From NCBI RefSeq assembly GCF_002797595.1, contig NZ_PGFE01000004.1, positions 186,001-250,000 on the forward strand: a stretch of DNA of 64,000 bases, read 5' to 3'. The first letter of the stretch is position 1. The number at the start of each line of letters is the position of its first letter. The notes under the pieces are model-generated. The model saw only the letters and a program-made list of their open reading frames with translations. It had not been told where the DNA came from and ran no database searches. A program made the position numbers and the translations under genes. Positions 45,968-54,377 of the stretch are shown here, piece by piece. The stretch is from Sediminihabitans luteus. Its GTDB lineage: Bacteria > Actinomycetota > Actinomycetes > Actinomycetales > Cellulomonadaceae.

Positions 45968-47283
45968 CAGGCGGGCCCGCCCGCGAGCATGCGGTCCCAC
46001 ATGCCCGTGAACCCCGGGAGAGTCTTGGCGGTCGTGTCGACGTCCTCGACCTGGACGCCGGGCACGCGCAGGCCGATCATCGCGGCCGTCGTCGCCATGC
46101 GGTGGTCGTGGTAGGTGCGGAACGTCGCGCCGTGCAGCGGCCGCGGCGTGATGACGAGCCCGTCGGACGTCTGCTCGCAGCGGCCGCCCAGGCGCGTGAT
46201 CTCGGTCGCGAGCGCGGCCAGCCGGTCGGTCTCGTGGCCGCGCAGGTGCGCGATGCCGCGCAGCCGTGACGGCGAGTCCGCGAGCGCGGCGAGGGCCGCG
46301 ACGTTGGGCGCGAGCTCGCCCGCGGCGTGCAGGTCGACGTCGATGCCGTGGATCTCGCCGGTCCCCGTGACCGTCATGACGCCGTCGGCGAGGGTCGCGG
46401 TGCCGCCCATGGCGGTCAGGAGCTCGGGCAGCATCGCGCCGGGCTGGGTCGTGACGGTGGGCCACCCGGGGATGCTCACGCTGCCGCCGACGACGAGCGC
46501 CGCGCCGAGGAACGGCGCCGCGTTGGACAGGTCGGGCTCGACGTGGACGTCGCGTGCGGCGATCGGGCCGGGGGAGACCTGCCAGATCCCGGGTCGCGAG
46601 TCGTCGACCTCGACGCCGACCTCGCGCAGCGTCTCGACGGTCATCGCGATGTGCGGAAGGCTCGGCAGGGTCGGGCCGGTGTGCCGGAGCGTGAGCCCCT
46701 GGTCGAACCGGGCGGCGGCGAGCAGCATGCCCGAGACGAACTGGCTCGACCCCGAGGCGTCCACGTCGACCGTCCCGCCGCGCACACCTTGGTGACCCGT
46801 GACGGTGAACGGCAGGAGGCCGCGACCACCGTCGTCGACGCCGACGCCGAGGCCGCGCAGCGCGTCGAGCACCGGCCCCATGGGGCGCACCCGTGCGCCC
46901 GCGTCGCCGTCGAACCGGACGGGACCGTCGGCGAGCGCCGCGACGGGCGGGAGGAACCGCATGACGGTCCCGGCGAGTCCGCAGTCGACGTCGACGTCCC
47001 CGCGCAGGGTGCCCGGTACGACGTGCAGCGTGCTGGGGGTCTCGCCCTGCGTCACCTCGACGCCGAGCGAGCGCAGCGCGGCGGCCATGAGGTCGGAGTC
47101 ACGGCTGCGCAGGGCGCCGCGGAGCACGCCGGGACCGTCGGCGAGCGCGGCGAGGACGAGGAGCCGGTTGGTGAGCGACTTCGAGCCGGGCACCTCGACG
47201 GTCGCGGCGAGCGCGGCCTCCCCGACGGGCGCCTCCCACAGGTCGGCGGGCGTGGCGGTGCTGGGTGCAGGGGCGCTCGTCAT
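45967..47283 (-). CDS. aroA: 3-phosphoshikimate 1-carboxyvinyltransferase (EPSP synthase)
   Basis: A 438-residue enzyme of the shikimate pathway that adds enolpyruvate from PEP to shikimate 3-phosphate. Visible are the PEP/S3P-binding [16 protein letters not shown] near residue 33, [13 protein letters not shown] near 103, [16 protein letters not shown] near 170, [15 protein letters not shown] near 350, and [15 protein letters not shown] near 390. The usual GNAGT reads GLAGT here, as in several actinobacteria. ATG has no ribosome site; TAGATT ends 7 nt before it, giving a probable leaderless message that starts inside the end of the DoxX gene. First gene of aroA-rsgA-hisN. Confidence 0.96.
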   Translation of the reverse strand: MTSAPAPSTATPADLWEAPVGEAALAATVEVPGSKSLTNRLLVLAALADGPGVLRGALRSRDSDLMAAALRSLGVEVTQGETPSTLHVVPGTLRGDVDVDCGLAGTVMRFLPPVAALADGPVRFDGDAGARVRPMGPVLDALRGLGVGVDDGGRGLLPFTVTGHQGVRGGTVDVDASGSSQFVSGMLLAAARFDQGLTLRHTGPTLPSLPHIAMTVETLREVGVEVDDSRPGIWQVSPGPIAARDVHVEPDLSNAAPFLGAALVVGGSVSIPGWPTVTTQPGAMLPELLTAMGGTATLADGVMTVTGTGEIHGIDVDLHAAGELAPNVAALAALADSPSRLRGIAHLRGHETDRLAALATEITRLGGRCEQTSDGLVITPRPLHGATFRTYHDHRMATTAAMIGLRVPGVQVEDVDTTAKTLPGFTGMWDRMLAGGPA

Positions 47284-47290
47284 GCGGCTC

Positions 47291-47296
47291 AATCTA
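47291..47296 (-). promoter_or_regulatory. aroA -10 element TAGATT
   Basis: TAGATT on the minus strand overlaps the stop codon of the upstream DoxX gene and lies 7 nt before the aroA ATG, a leaderless layout. Confidence 0.6.
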
Positions 47297-47923
47297 GCCG
47301 ACCCCGGGCACGGCCTCCTGAGCCGTCTTGAGGACGCGACGCGCGGTGGCCTGGGCCTGTCGTGCCTCGAGCAGGGCGGCCCGGCGGGCGTCGCGGGCCG
47401 CGTGCCGGGCACGGCGCGCGCCCCGACCGACGGACTTCTCGACGCCGGTGACCGCGTCCTTGGCGCGCCGGGTCGCGTCGAGGTCCTTGCGCGCGCGCTC
47501 GACGCGCCACTGCACCCCGGGCCGGCCCTCGTAGTCGGCACCGGCGATGAGCGCGGCACCGATCGCGCCGAGGTTGCGCACGAACCGCTCGGTGCGCTCG
47601 GTGCGCGTGCGGTCGTTGCCCGTGAACGGCTGGTTGACGACCGCGAGCGGCACGGTCAGCGCGGCGAGCGTGAGCGACGCGGTGCGCGGGGCCTTGCCGA
47701 TCGCGAGGAACCCGGCGGCGACGACCGTCGCGACGCCGTGGGCCCGCACGAGCAGGCCGAGCTGGGTGTCCGAGAGCTCGGGCACCTGCTCGACGTTGCC
47801 CGCGGCGAGGTCGGCGCCGGCCCGGGCCGCTGCGACGTGCTCGGCCGGGCGCAGGGCGGCACCGAGGCCCTCGTACACGAACCAGGACGCGAGCAGGGGT
47901 CGCGCGAAACGACGCAGGATCAC
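47294..47923 (-). CDS. DoxX family membrane protein
   Basis: A 209-residue protein. The first 130 residues have four hydrophobic segments with [20 protein letters not shown] at the start, typical of actinobacterial DoxX proteins, in which family members join redox complexes guarding against oxidative stress. The C-terminal 80 residues are a very basic, Arg/Ala-rich helix, unusual for the family. GTG start with GGAGG 6 nt ahead, overlapping the ferritin stop by 4 nt, so ferritin and DoxX are co-translated. Confidence 0.8.
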   Translation of the reverse strand: MILRRFARPLLASWFVYEGLGAALRPAEHVAAARAGADLAAGNVEQVPELSDTQLGLLVRAHGVATVVAAGFLAIGKAPRTASLTLAALTVPLAVVNQPFTGNDRTRTERTERFVRNLGAIGAALIAGADYEGRPGVQWRVERARKDLDATRRAKDAVTGVEKSVGRGARRARHAARDARRAALLEARQAQATARRVLKTAQEAVPGVG

Positions 47924-48486
47924 AGGGCACCTCCGGCTGCCTCGGGCGCGTCGGCCGACTCGCCCGCGTCGCCGATGGTCTCCCGGGCGACGAAGTTCTC
48001 GAGGTCGAACAGGTTGTCCCCCGCACGGCGGGCGACCGTGAGCAGGGTGTTCGCGGAGGCGACCTCCTCGACCTGCTCCTTGAGGAACCAGAGCATGAAC
48101 TGCTCCCCGATCGCGTCGCCCTCGGCGCGCGCGGCCCGGAAGATCGCCTCGATCTGGTCGGTGACCTGCTTCTCCTGCGCGAGCGCGAGCTCGAGGGGCT
48201 CGGTCACGGACAGGAAGTCGTTGCGCACGGGGTCGGTGCCGGGGATCGTCACGGGGATGTCCCGGTCGAGCATGTACTGCACGATCATCATCGCGTGGTT
48301 GCGCTCCTCGATCGCCTGCCGGTAGAAGTGCGCGGCGAGGCGGGGGAGGTCGTTCGCGTCGAACCAGACGGCGATGGCGACGTACTGCTGGTGGGCGTCG
48401 AGCTCGTGCCCGACCTGCTCCTGCAGGAGGGTCAGGTACGAGCGGTTCGCGGTCTGCGCCGCGTCGAGGGTGTCCGAGGTGCTCAT
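47920..48486 (-). CDS. Ferritin-like iron storage protein
   Basis: A 188-residue ferritin. Di-iron site residues are visible in [20 protein letters not shown] near residue 23 and [19 protein letters not shown] near 54, and in [14 protein letters not shown] near 128, so the ferroxidase centre looks intact. It would store iron and limit Fenton damage. It is divergent from sigR; the gap holds a sigma-R promoter pointing towards sigR. ATG start. Confidence 0.92.
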   Translation of the reverse strand: MSTSDTLDAAQTANRSYLTLLQEQVGHELDAHQQYVAIAVWFDANDLPRLAAHFYRQAIEERNHAMMIVQYMLDRDIPVTIPGTDPVRNDFLSVTEPLELALAQEKQVTDQIEAIFRAARAEGDAIGEQFMLWFLKEQVEEVASANTLLTVARRAGDNLFDLENFVARETIGDAGESADAPEAAGGAL

Positions 48487-48528
48487 GGGGCCACCGTAAC
48501 CACCTGCCGGGGCACTGACATCCGGGGC

Positions 48529-48555
48529 GGGAATGTTCGCCGCGGGGCGCGGGTT
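48529..48555 (+). promoter_or_regulatory. Sigma-R-type promoter upstream of sigR
   Basis: GGGAAT (48529-48534), exactly 18 bp, then GTT (48553-48555) is a perfect match to the disulfide-stress sigma-R consensus. Transcription would begin around 48562-48565, at an in-frame GTG of sigR (48565). Confidence 0.8.
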
Positions 48556-48697
48556 GCACCGATCGTGACGTGCCTCGTAGAAACCACGCCCGACGCCGCG
48601 GCGTCGGAGGTCCAGGTCGTGCTGCCCGCGCGGGCCCGGCGCGCGCCGTCCGCGGCGACCGCGCGCCCGTCGACCGCCGGACGCCGGGGGTCCGGGC

Positions 48698-48703
48698 TAG
48701 GCT
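48698..48703 (+). promoter_or_regulatory. Housekeeping-type -10 TAGGCT of sigR
   Basis: TAGGCT ends 8 nt before the sigR ATG (5 nt before an in-frame GTG), so a leaderless message for the short SigR is likely. Confidence 0.5.
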
Positions 48704-48711
48704 CGGTCGTG

Positions 48712-49341
48712 ATGACCGACGAGAGCGTGGACCTGGGCGACGACACGAATCGTGCCCCGCAGGAGAGCGACGCCGAGCGGGGCGCGCGCTTCGAGCGCGA
48801 CGCGCTGCAGTTCGTGGACCAGCTGTACTCGGCCGCGCTGCGCATGACGCGCAACCCGACGGACGCCGAGGACCTCGTCCAGGAGACGTACGCGAAGGCG
48901 TTCGCGGCGTTCCACCAGTACCGCCCGGGCACGAACCTCAAGGCCTGGCTGTACCGGATCCTGACGAACACGTTCATCAACACGTACCGCAAGAAGCAGC
49001 GCGAGCCGCAGAAGTCCCAGGCGGAGGACGTCGAGGACTGGCAGATCGCGCGCGCGGCGTCGCACACGTCGCAGGGACTGCGGTCCGCCGAGTCGGAGGC
49101 GCTCGACCGCCTCCCCGACTCGGACGTCAAGCGCGCCCTCCAGGAGCTTCCCGAGGACCGCCGCATGGTCGTGTACTACGCGGACGTCGAGGGGTTCCCC
49201 TACAAGGAGATCGCGGAGATCATGGGTACACCCATCGGGACGGTGATGTCCCGGCTGCACCGCGGGCGCCGGCAGCTGCGTGAGCTGCTGTCGGACTACG
49301 CGGTCGAGCGAGGGCTGGTCAGCGCAGGAGGAGAGTCGTGA
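48712..49341 (+). CDS. sigR: ECF sigma factor SigR (SigH type)
   Basis: A 209-residue sigma factor from ATG. Region 2 reads [25 protein letters not shown] near residue 37 with [21 protein letters not shown]; region 4 reads [20 protein letters not shown] with [20 protein letters not shown] near 165. It drives genes against thiol oxidation and is held by RsrA, whose gene overlaps the stop. The frame is open upstream and a GTG at 48565 would give a form 49 residues longer; a perfect sigma-R promoter sits so as to start at that codon. ATG at 48712 was chosen for the main form because of TAGGCT and domain length. Confidence 0.95.
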   Translation: MTDESVDLGDDTNRAPQESDAERGARFERDALQFVDQLYSAALRMTRNPTDAEDLVQETYAKAFAAFHQYRPGTNLKAWLYRILTNTFINTYRKKQREPQKSQAEDVEDWQIARAASHTSQGLRSAESEALDRLPDSDVKRALQELPEDRRMVVYYADVEGFPYKEIAEIMGTPIGTVMSRLHRGRRQLRELLSDYAVERGLVSAGGES

Positions 49342-49655
49342 TGGACGACGAGGACGTGCGGCTCGTGACGCCGATCCCGCACTCGACCGAGGGGGAGTCG
49401 GAGTGCGAGCACGCGCTCTCGCACCTGTACGACTACCTCGACTCGGAGATGACGGCGGAGGACGAGGCCCGGATGCGCGCGCACATCGCCCACTGCTCGC
49501 CCTGCCTGGCCGAGCTCAGCGCGGAGGAGCTCGTCAAGCAGCTCGTGCGTCGCTCGTGCCACGAGCAGGCGCCCGAGAGCCTGCGACTGCGCATCCAGGC
49601 GCAGATCTCGGTCACGCGGACCACGACGTTCGTGGTCGGGGAGCCGTCGCTCTGA
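49341..49655 (+). CDS. rsrA: Zinc-binding anti-sigma factor RsrA
   Basis: A 104-residue ZAS-type anti-sigma factor. The HIAHCSPC motif (H-x3-C-x2-C) near residue 46 plus an upstream Cys in ECEHALSH near 22 form the redox-sensitive zinc site; oxidation frees SigR. ATG chosen with AGGAGGAGAG 7 nt ahead, overlapping the sigR stop by one base; a GTG one codon earlier is possible. A further Cys near 73 may take part in disulfides. Confidence 0.94.
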   Translation: MDDEDVRLVTPIPHSTEGESECEHALSHLYDYLDSEMTAEDEARMRAHIAHCSPCLAELSAEELVKQLVRRSCHEQAPESLRLRIQAQISVTRTTTFVVGEPSL

Positions 49656-49684
49656 CCTGAGGCGCCCCCGTGGCGTGCCGGACG

Positions 49685-49736
49685 ACGAAGGGCCCGTCCC
49701 GCTGATCCGTGAGGATCGGCGGGACGGGCCCTTCGT
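49685..49736. terminator. Very strong bidirectional terminator between rsrA and bL37
   Basis: An 18-bp perfect outer stem (49685-49702 with 49719-49736) continues through one T/G pair and five more pairs to a GTGA tetraloop, in total 24 pairs. It lies 30 nt after the rsrA stop and 49 nt beyond the bL37 stop on the other strand. Confidence 0.88.
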
Positions 49737-49784
49737 GCTGCACCGGCTGCCCGGCGACGTGCGGGTCGAGGACCCGACGTGCGC

Positions 49785-49859
49785 TCAGGCGTTGGGGCGA
49801 CGGCCGTGGTTGGCGGCGTTGCCCTTGCGGCTGCGACGCTTGCGTCCGCGCTTGCTCAT
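49785..49859 (-). CDS. Ribosomal protein bL37 (24 residues)
   Basis: A 24-residue, very basic peptide that begins MSKRGRKRRSRKGNA and ends NHGRRPNA. It matches the tiny large-subunit protein bL37 first seen in mycobacterial 70S structures and conserved in actinobacteria. The ATG has AAGGAGA 5 nt ahead. It lies next to sigR-rsrA. Gene finders often miss it because of its size. Upstream to 50007 I see no clear minus-strand promoter. Confidence 0.9.
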   Translation of the reverse strand: MSKRGRKRRSRKGNAANHGRRPNA

Positions 49860-50007
49860 CGTGGTCTCCTTCAAGATCTGGCGTACCGAGACCGAGGATC
49901 CGGTCGTCGACGGGGGAGATCCCGGAGCTCGTGACGTGGCGTCGCCGGGCGCGCAGGATCTGATCCTTCCCATGGTCCCACACCGCAGGGGTTGCCCCGG
50001 CGCCAAA

Positions 50008-50044
50008 CGCGATATAACGTGTCTTGCGTCGCGATATATCGCGA
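50008..50044. promoter_or_regulatory. CGCGATATA operator pair upstream of the DUF4097-PadR operon
   Basis: CGCGATATA occurs at 50008 and 50030, exactly 22 bp (two helix turns) apart. The second copy is part of a perfect 16-bp palindrome TCGCGATATATCGCGA (50029-50044). TATAAC (50013-50018) could be a -10. The likely ligand is the PadR protein encoded second in the operon; this is inferred. Confidence 0.65.
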
Positions 50045-50145
50045 TCGGGCCCGTCGATGGATTCCCCGACGACCGAAGGCCGAGAGCAGAACGACCGCGG
50101 ACGTCGCCCGGCGGCGCGCGGTCACCCGACCCGGAGGACCTCGCC

Positions 50146-51012
50146 ATGACCACCGAGACCTGGACCGTGACCGGTCCCCAGACGATCGACCTGCCCGCCG
50201 ACGCGGGCGACTCGCTGCACGCCCCCCTCGCACGCCTCGAGGTGGGCCTCGTGCGCGGGCGCGTCGACGTCGTCACGCACGACGAGCCCGGCATCCGGGT
50301 CGAGGTGCACGCGGTCGACGGCCGCCCGCTCGAGGTGTCGCTCAAGAACGACGGCACGGTCAAGGTCGGGTACGCGTTCCTCGGGCTCGAGGGCTTCCTC
50401 GACCGGTTCCGCTCGTTCCGCGCCCGGGACTCGGCCGACGTCCACGTCGCCGTCCCTGCGAACGTCGCGGTCAAGGTCGGGGTCGTGCAGGCGGAGGGCC
50501 TGCTCTCGGGCGTCCGCGAGGGGGCGAGCGTCTCGACGGTCTCGGGCAGCGTCGTGGTCGACGGGACCGCCGGCCACCTCCGGCTCAACTCGGTCTCGGG
50601 CGAGGTCACGGTCCGCGACCACGACGGCGAGGTCGTCGCCAACACGGTCTCGGGCGAGCTCACCGTGACCGGCGCCCTGCCCTCGGTCAGCGTCTCGACC
50701 GTCTCGGCGGACGCCACGGTCGACAGCAGCGTGACGCCGCGCCAGCTCAAGGTCTCCTCGGTCTCGGGCGACGTGCTCGCGCGCGTCCCCGCCCCCGACC
50801 TGCTCGCGCAGACCGTCCACACCGTCTCGGGCCGCGTGCTGGTCGACGGCGTCGAGCACACGGCCCGCCGCGGGGCGCAGAGCAGCGTCGTCGTGCCCGC
50901 GACGGGCAAGGACGCCGGGCAGATCTCCGTCAACACCGTCTCGGGCAGCGTGACCGTGCTGCGGGGGCTGCCCACGGCCGACGAGCGCATCACCGACGGG
51001 GCGGACCTCTGA
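50146..51012 (+). CDS. DUF4097 beta-repeat protein
   Basis: A 288-residue protein with no signal peptide. After a 90-residue N-terminal part it consists of regular beta repeats with a recurring VSG/VSA turn: SVSTVSGSVVVDG, LNSVSGEVTVRD, ANTVSGELTVTG, VSTVSADATVD, VSSVSGDVLAR, VHTVSGRVLVDG, VNTVSGSVTVL. This is the DUF4097 (adhesin-like) solenoid, widespread and usually encoded with a regulator; its function is unknown. ATG with CCGGAGGACC ahead. The stop overlaps the PadR start by one base. Confidence 0.88.
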   Translation: MTTETWTVTGPQTIDLPADAGDSLHAPLARLEVGLVRGRVDVVTHDEPGIRVEVHAVDGRPLEVSLKNDGTVKVGYAFLGLEGFLDRFRSFRARDSADVHVAVPANVAVKVGVVQAEGLLSGVREGASVSTVSGSVVVDGTAGHLRLNSVSGEVTVRDHDGEVVANTVSGELTVTGALPSVSVSTVSADATVDSSVTPRQLKVSSVSGDVLARVPAPDLLAQTVHTVSGRVLVDGVEHTARRGAQSSVVVPATGKDAGQISVNTVSGSVTVLRGLPTADERITDGADL

Positions 51013-51614
51013 TGCCCCCGGTCTTCGCCCACGGCGAGCTGCGGCTGTACCTGCTCGTGCTCCTGGCCCCCGGGCCCAAGCACGGCTACGAGCTCATGAC
51101 CGAGCTGTCCGACCGGTTCGGCGGCACCTACCGGCCGAGCGCGGGCACGATCTACCCGCGGCTCGCGCGGCTGGAGGAGGAGGGCCTCGTGCGCCGCGAC
51201 GCCGCGGGCCGCAAGACCACCTACCAGCTCACGCCCGCGGGGCAGGCCGAGCTCGACGCGCGCGCGGCCGACGTCGAGGCGCTCGAGCAGGACATCGCGA
51301 CGACCGTGCGCGACCGTGCGCAGGCCGTGCGTGACGACGTGCGCGAGTCGATGCGCGGCCTGCGCGCCGAGCTCGCCGCCGCTGCGCAGGCCGAGCGGGT
51401 GCGGCCGCGGGCGGCCGGGTCGGCGGACCCCCGCCGCGAGGACTCCTACGCGCGGCGGGCCGAGGCCGAGGCGCTGCTCGCCGCGTTCCGGGACGACCTG
51501 CGCGCCGAGCTGCGGCAGGCGGACGCGCGCAGCGCGATCGGTCCCGTCACGCTCGACACGCTCCGCACCGTGCTCGACGGGGCCCGCGCCGCGGTGCGCG
51601 CGACGCTGCGGTAG
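51012..51614 (+). CDS. PadR family transcriptional regulator
   Basis: A 200-residue regulator: the PadR winged helix lies at residues 6-85 (LRLYLLVLLAPGPKHGYELM, TYRPSAGTIYPRLARLEEEG, RKTTYQLTPAGQAEL), followed by a long Arg/Ala/Glu helix for dimerisation. It probably represses its own operon through the CGCGATATA sites; the effector is unknown. ATG overlaps the DUF4097 stop (TGATG). It faces an SGNH-like gene 3 bp away. Confidence 0.9.
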   Translation: MPPVFAHGELRLYLLVLLAPGPKHGYELMTELSDRFGGTYRPSAGTIYPRLARLEEEGLVRRDAAGRKTTYQLTPAGQAELDARAADVEALEQDIATTVRDRAQAVRDDVRESMRGLRAELAAAAQAERVRPRAAGSADPRREDSYARRAEAEALLAAFRDDLRAELRQADARSAIGPVTLDTLRTVLDGARAAVRATLR

Positions 51615-51617
51615 CGC

Positions 51618-52223
51618 TCAGGCAGGGTCCTCCGGCAGGCCCAGCCACGCGTGCCACCCGGTGTGCAGCACGAGCCACGCCATGAGCCCGTAGCCGGCCT
51701 GCGCGGGGTAGCCCGTGCCGTTCTGCGCCATGTCGGCGTGCCACTGCTCGTGGTTCACGAGCGGCGTGAACGTGTCCACGTAGGGCACCCGGCGCCTGGC
51801 CGCGACGTCCGCGAAGGCCGCCGAGAGCTCGGCGATCCGGTCCTCGTCCTCGGGGCGGCCCGGGGGAGGGCCGACGACGAACGTCGCGATCCGGTGCGAG
51901 TCCGCGACGTCGAGCATGTTCGCGAGGTTCAGTCGCGAGCGCGCGACCGAGAGACCCGCGCGCGCGTCCTGGCGGCCGAGGGCGACCACGAGGCGGTTGT
52001 CGTACTCCGCCTCGTTGCCGTAGCGGGGGAACGCCTCGGTCTCCCAGCGCTGGCTCAGCGCCGTCGTCGTCTCGCCCGGCATCGCGAGCGGGAACGTCAT
52101 GACGGGGCGGTCGAAGCGCGAGCGCGCGAGGACCCGCCCGGCCCAGCCGAGGCCCTTGGCGTCGCCGACGCCGACGCTCAGCTCGTCGCCGACGATGCAG
52201 ATGCGCAGTTCCCGTTCACCCAC
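51618..52223 (-). CDS. SGNH hydrolase-fold protein lacking the usual catalytic Ser
   Basis: A 201-residue cytoplasmic protein with the SGNH layout: block I reads ICIVGDELSVGVGDAKGLGW at residue 7, block II is near RYGNEAEYDNRLVVALG, block III is FVVGPPPGRPEDEDRI near 112, and block V is in QNGTGYPAQAGYGLMAWLV. The GDSL serine is Glu (GDEL) and the late DxxH is not seen, so ordinary esterase activity is doubtful. GTG with AAGGAG 5 nt ahead. Upstream 76 nt separate it from the aldose epimerase gene. Confidence 0.75.
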   Translation of the reverse strand: MGERELRICIVGDELSVGVGDAKGLGWAGRVLARSRFDRPVMTFPLAMPGETTTALSQRWETEAFPRYGNEAEYDNRLVVALGRQDARAGLSVARSRLNLANMLDVADSHRIATFVVGPPPGRPEDEDRIAELSAAFADVAARRRVPYVDTFTPLVNHEQWHADMAQNGTGYPAQAGYGLMAWLVLHTGWHAWLGLPEDPA

Positions 52224-52299
52224 GTGTGCTCCTTGGTCGCTCGCTCCATTGTCCAGCACGAACCGCTCCACGGGCCGGAGCCCGTCCCGCGCGGCGCGC

Positions 52300-53208
52300 T
52301 CAGAGCAGGGTCAGCCCCCACCGCACCTCGTGCGAGGCGCCCGTGGCGAGCCGGACGAGACGGTCGCCCGTGCGGAACGCGTCCGCGAGGCACGACATCG
52401 GCTCGGCCGCCACGCCCGTGCGCGCGCCGCGTCCGACGTGGTCTCCCGTGCACACCTGCCAGGTGTCCATCGAGGCGTCGGCCCACACGGCCGCCGTCCG
52501 CCCGTCCGGGGCCGCGAGGCGCACCCAGCTGAGCCCTGCGTCGTCGCGCGTCACGTCGACCCACGCGTCGTCGAGGTCGATCCCCACGAGCGGCGTCGGC
52601 TCGCGCAGGTCGCGGTCGCCCGCGACGGGCTCGGTGCCGGTCGGCAGCAGCCGGTCGTCCGTGGTGACGTGGGTGCGCGCGTCGACGCGGAGCGTGCAGT
52701 CGTCGACGCGGGCGTCGCCGGGGGACAGCCACGGGTGGAACCCGACGCCGTACGGGGCGTCCTGAGCACCGAGGTTGGTCGCCGTGAGCGACACGCGCAG
52801 GCCGTCGTCCGACACCGCGTACGTGACGCGCAGCGTCAGGGCGAACGGGTAGCCGGGGGACGGCGGCAGGGCGAGCTCGAGCGTGACCGCGTCGGCGGCG
52901 TGCTCCACGACGTCCCACCGGTGCCACGACACCAGGCCGTGCAGCGCGGTGGCACGCGCGGGCTCGTTGACCGGCACCTGGAGCTCGTGCCCGTCCCAGG
53001 TGTAGCGCCCGTCACCGAGGCGGTTGGGCCACGGCGCGAGCACCGCGCCGTGCGACGCCGGCGGGAGCTCGTCCTCGGCGAACGGCACGATCACGGGCCT
53101 GCCGCCGACCTCGTACTCCCGGAGCGTCGCACCCACCGCGGTGACCGTCGCACGGTGGTCGCGGTGCCTGATCGTGAGCTGCGTCCCGGACGCTGCGATG
53201 GTGTTCAC
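52300..53208 (-). CDS. Aldose 1-epimerase family protein
   Basis: A 302-residue beta-sandwich enzyme that interconverts alpha and beta anomers of sugars. Visible are VLAPWPNRLGDGRYTWDG near residue 57, the catalytic His in ATALHGLVSWHRW near 86, YGVGFHPWLSPGD near 150 with the second His, and TGVAAEPMSCLADAF near 266 with the catalytic Glu. It belongs to the YihR/GalM-like group. Start: GTG at 53208, 8 nt after a TACCGT hexamer; another GTG at 53214 is possible. No ribosome site. It is divergent from an aldo/keto reductase. Confidence 0.88.
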   Translation of the reverse strand: MNTIAASGTQLTIRHRDHRATVTAVGATLREYEVGGRPVIVPFAEDELPPASHGAVLAPWPNRLGDGRYTWDGHELQVPVNEPARATALHGLVSWHRWDVVEHAADAVTLELALPPSPGYPFALTLRVTYAVSDDGLRVSLTATNLGAQDAPYGVGFHPWLSPGDARVDDCTLRVDARTHVTTDDRLLPTGTEPVAGDRDLREPTPLVGIDLDDAWVDVTRDDAGLSWVRLAAPDGRTAAVWADASMDTWQVCTGDHVGRGARTGVAAEPMSCLADAFRTGDRLVRLATGASHEVRWGLTLL

Positions 53209-53289
53209 GTTCACGTACGGTAGCCGAGCGGGGCCCGCTCCACGGCCCCGGAGCGACGGCACTCCGTGGCCGAGGACGAAGGAGAGACC

Positions 53290-54285
53290 ATGGAATACCG
53301 CATCCTGGGGCGTACCGGACGGCTCGTGTCGGTCGTGGGACTCGGCACCTGGCAGCTCGGTGCCGACTGGGGCGAGGTCGACGAGGCCGACGCGCTCGCG
53401 GTGCTCGACGCCGCGGCCTCGGCCGGCGTCACGATCTTCGACACCGCCGACGTCTACGGCGACGGCCGCTCCGAGCAGATCATCGGCGCGTTCCTCGCCG
53501 ACAACCCCGGGCACGGCATCACCGTTGCGACCAAGATGGGCCGACGCGTCGAGCAGGTGCCCGAGAACTACGTGCTCGAGAACTTCCGCGAGTGGACCGA
53601 CCGGTCGCGCAAGAACTTGCGGACCGAACGGCTCGACCTGGTCCAGCTGCACTGCCCGCCGTCCGCCGTCTACGACGACGACGCCGTGTTCGACGCGCTC
53701 GACACGCTCGTGGCGGACGGCGCCGTCGCGGCCTACGGGGTCAGCGTGGAGACCGTCGACCAGGCGTTGCGGGCCATCGCGCGGCCCGGCGTCGCGAGCG
53801 TGCAGATCATCCTCAACGCGTTCCGGCTCAAGCCGCTCGAGCAGGTCCTGCCCGCCGCGTCGGCCGCCGGGGTGGGCATCGTCGCGCGCGTCCCGCTCGC
53901 CTCGGGGCTGCTCTCCGGGCGGTACACCGCCGAGACGACGTTCGCCGACGACGACCACCGCACCTACAACCGGGACGGCGAGGCGTTCGACGTCGGCGAG
54001 ACGTTCTCCGGCGTCCCCTACGACACCGGCGTGCGCGCGGCGCGCGAGTTCTCCGGCCTCGTGGAGTCGGTCGTCGGGGACGACCTCACGCCGGCGCAGG
54101 CCGCGATCGCGTGGATCTGGCAGCAGCCCGGCGTGTCGACCGTGATCCCGGGCGCGCGGTCGGTCGACCAGGCGCGCGCGAACGCCGGCGCGGGCGGCGA
54201 CCGCCTGCTCGGCGCGCGGTTCAACGCGGGCGTGCGCGACATCTACGACGAGCACCTGCGCGAGGTCGTGCACGAGCGCTGGTAG
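53290..54285 (+). CDS. Aldo/keto reductase
   Basis: A 331-residue TIM-barrel NADPH-dependent reductase. The catalytic Asp-Tyr are in FDTADVYGDGRSEQIIG near residue 50, the Lys in TVATKMGRRVEQ near 82 and the His in LDLVQLHCPP near 119; the coenzyme-binding end is STVIPGARSVDQARANAGAG near 282. Substrate unknown. ATG with AAGGAGAGACC ahead. A strong terminator follows. Confidence 0.92.
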   Translation: MEYRILGRTGRLVSVVGLGTWQLGADWGEVDEADALAVLDAAASAGVTIFDTADVYGDGRSEQIIGAFLADNPGHGITVATKMGRRVEQVPENYVLENFREWTDRSRKNLRTERLDLVQLHCPPSAVYDDDAVFDALDTLVADGAVAAYGVSVETVDQALRAIARPGVASVQIILNAFRLKPLEQVLPAASAAGVGIVARVPLASGLLSGRYTAETTFADDDHRTYNRDGEAFDVGETFSGVPYDTGVRAAREFSGLVESVVGDDLTPAQAAIAWIWQQPGVSTVIPGARSVDQARANAGAGGDRLLGARFNAGVRDIYDEHLREVVHERW

Positions 54286-54321
54286 CAGCGGCGGTCAGCC
54301 ACGGAGTCTTCGGACGCACGA

Positions 54322-54361
54322 ACGCCGACGGGCGCGACCTTCCGGTCGCGCCCGTCGGCGT
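54322..54361. terminator. Bidirectional terminator between the reductase gene and kgd
   Basis: A perfect 18-bp stem with a TTCC tetraloop lies 36 nt after the reductase stop and 16 nt beyond the kgd stop on the other strand. Confidence 0.88.
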
Positions 54362-54377
54362 CTGGTCGAGCAGCGCG

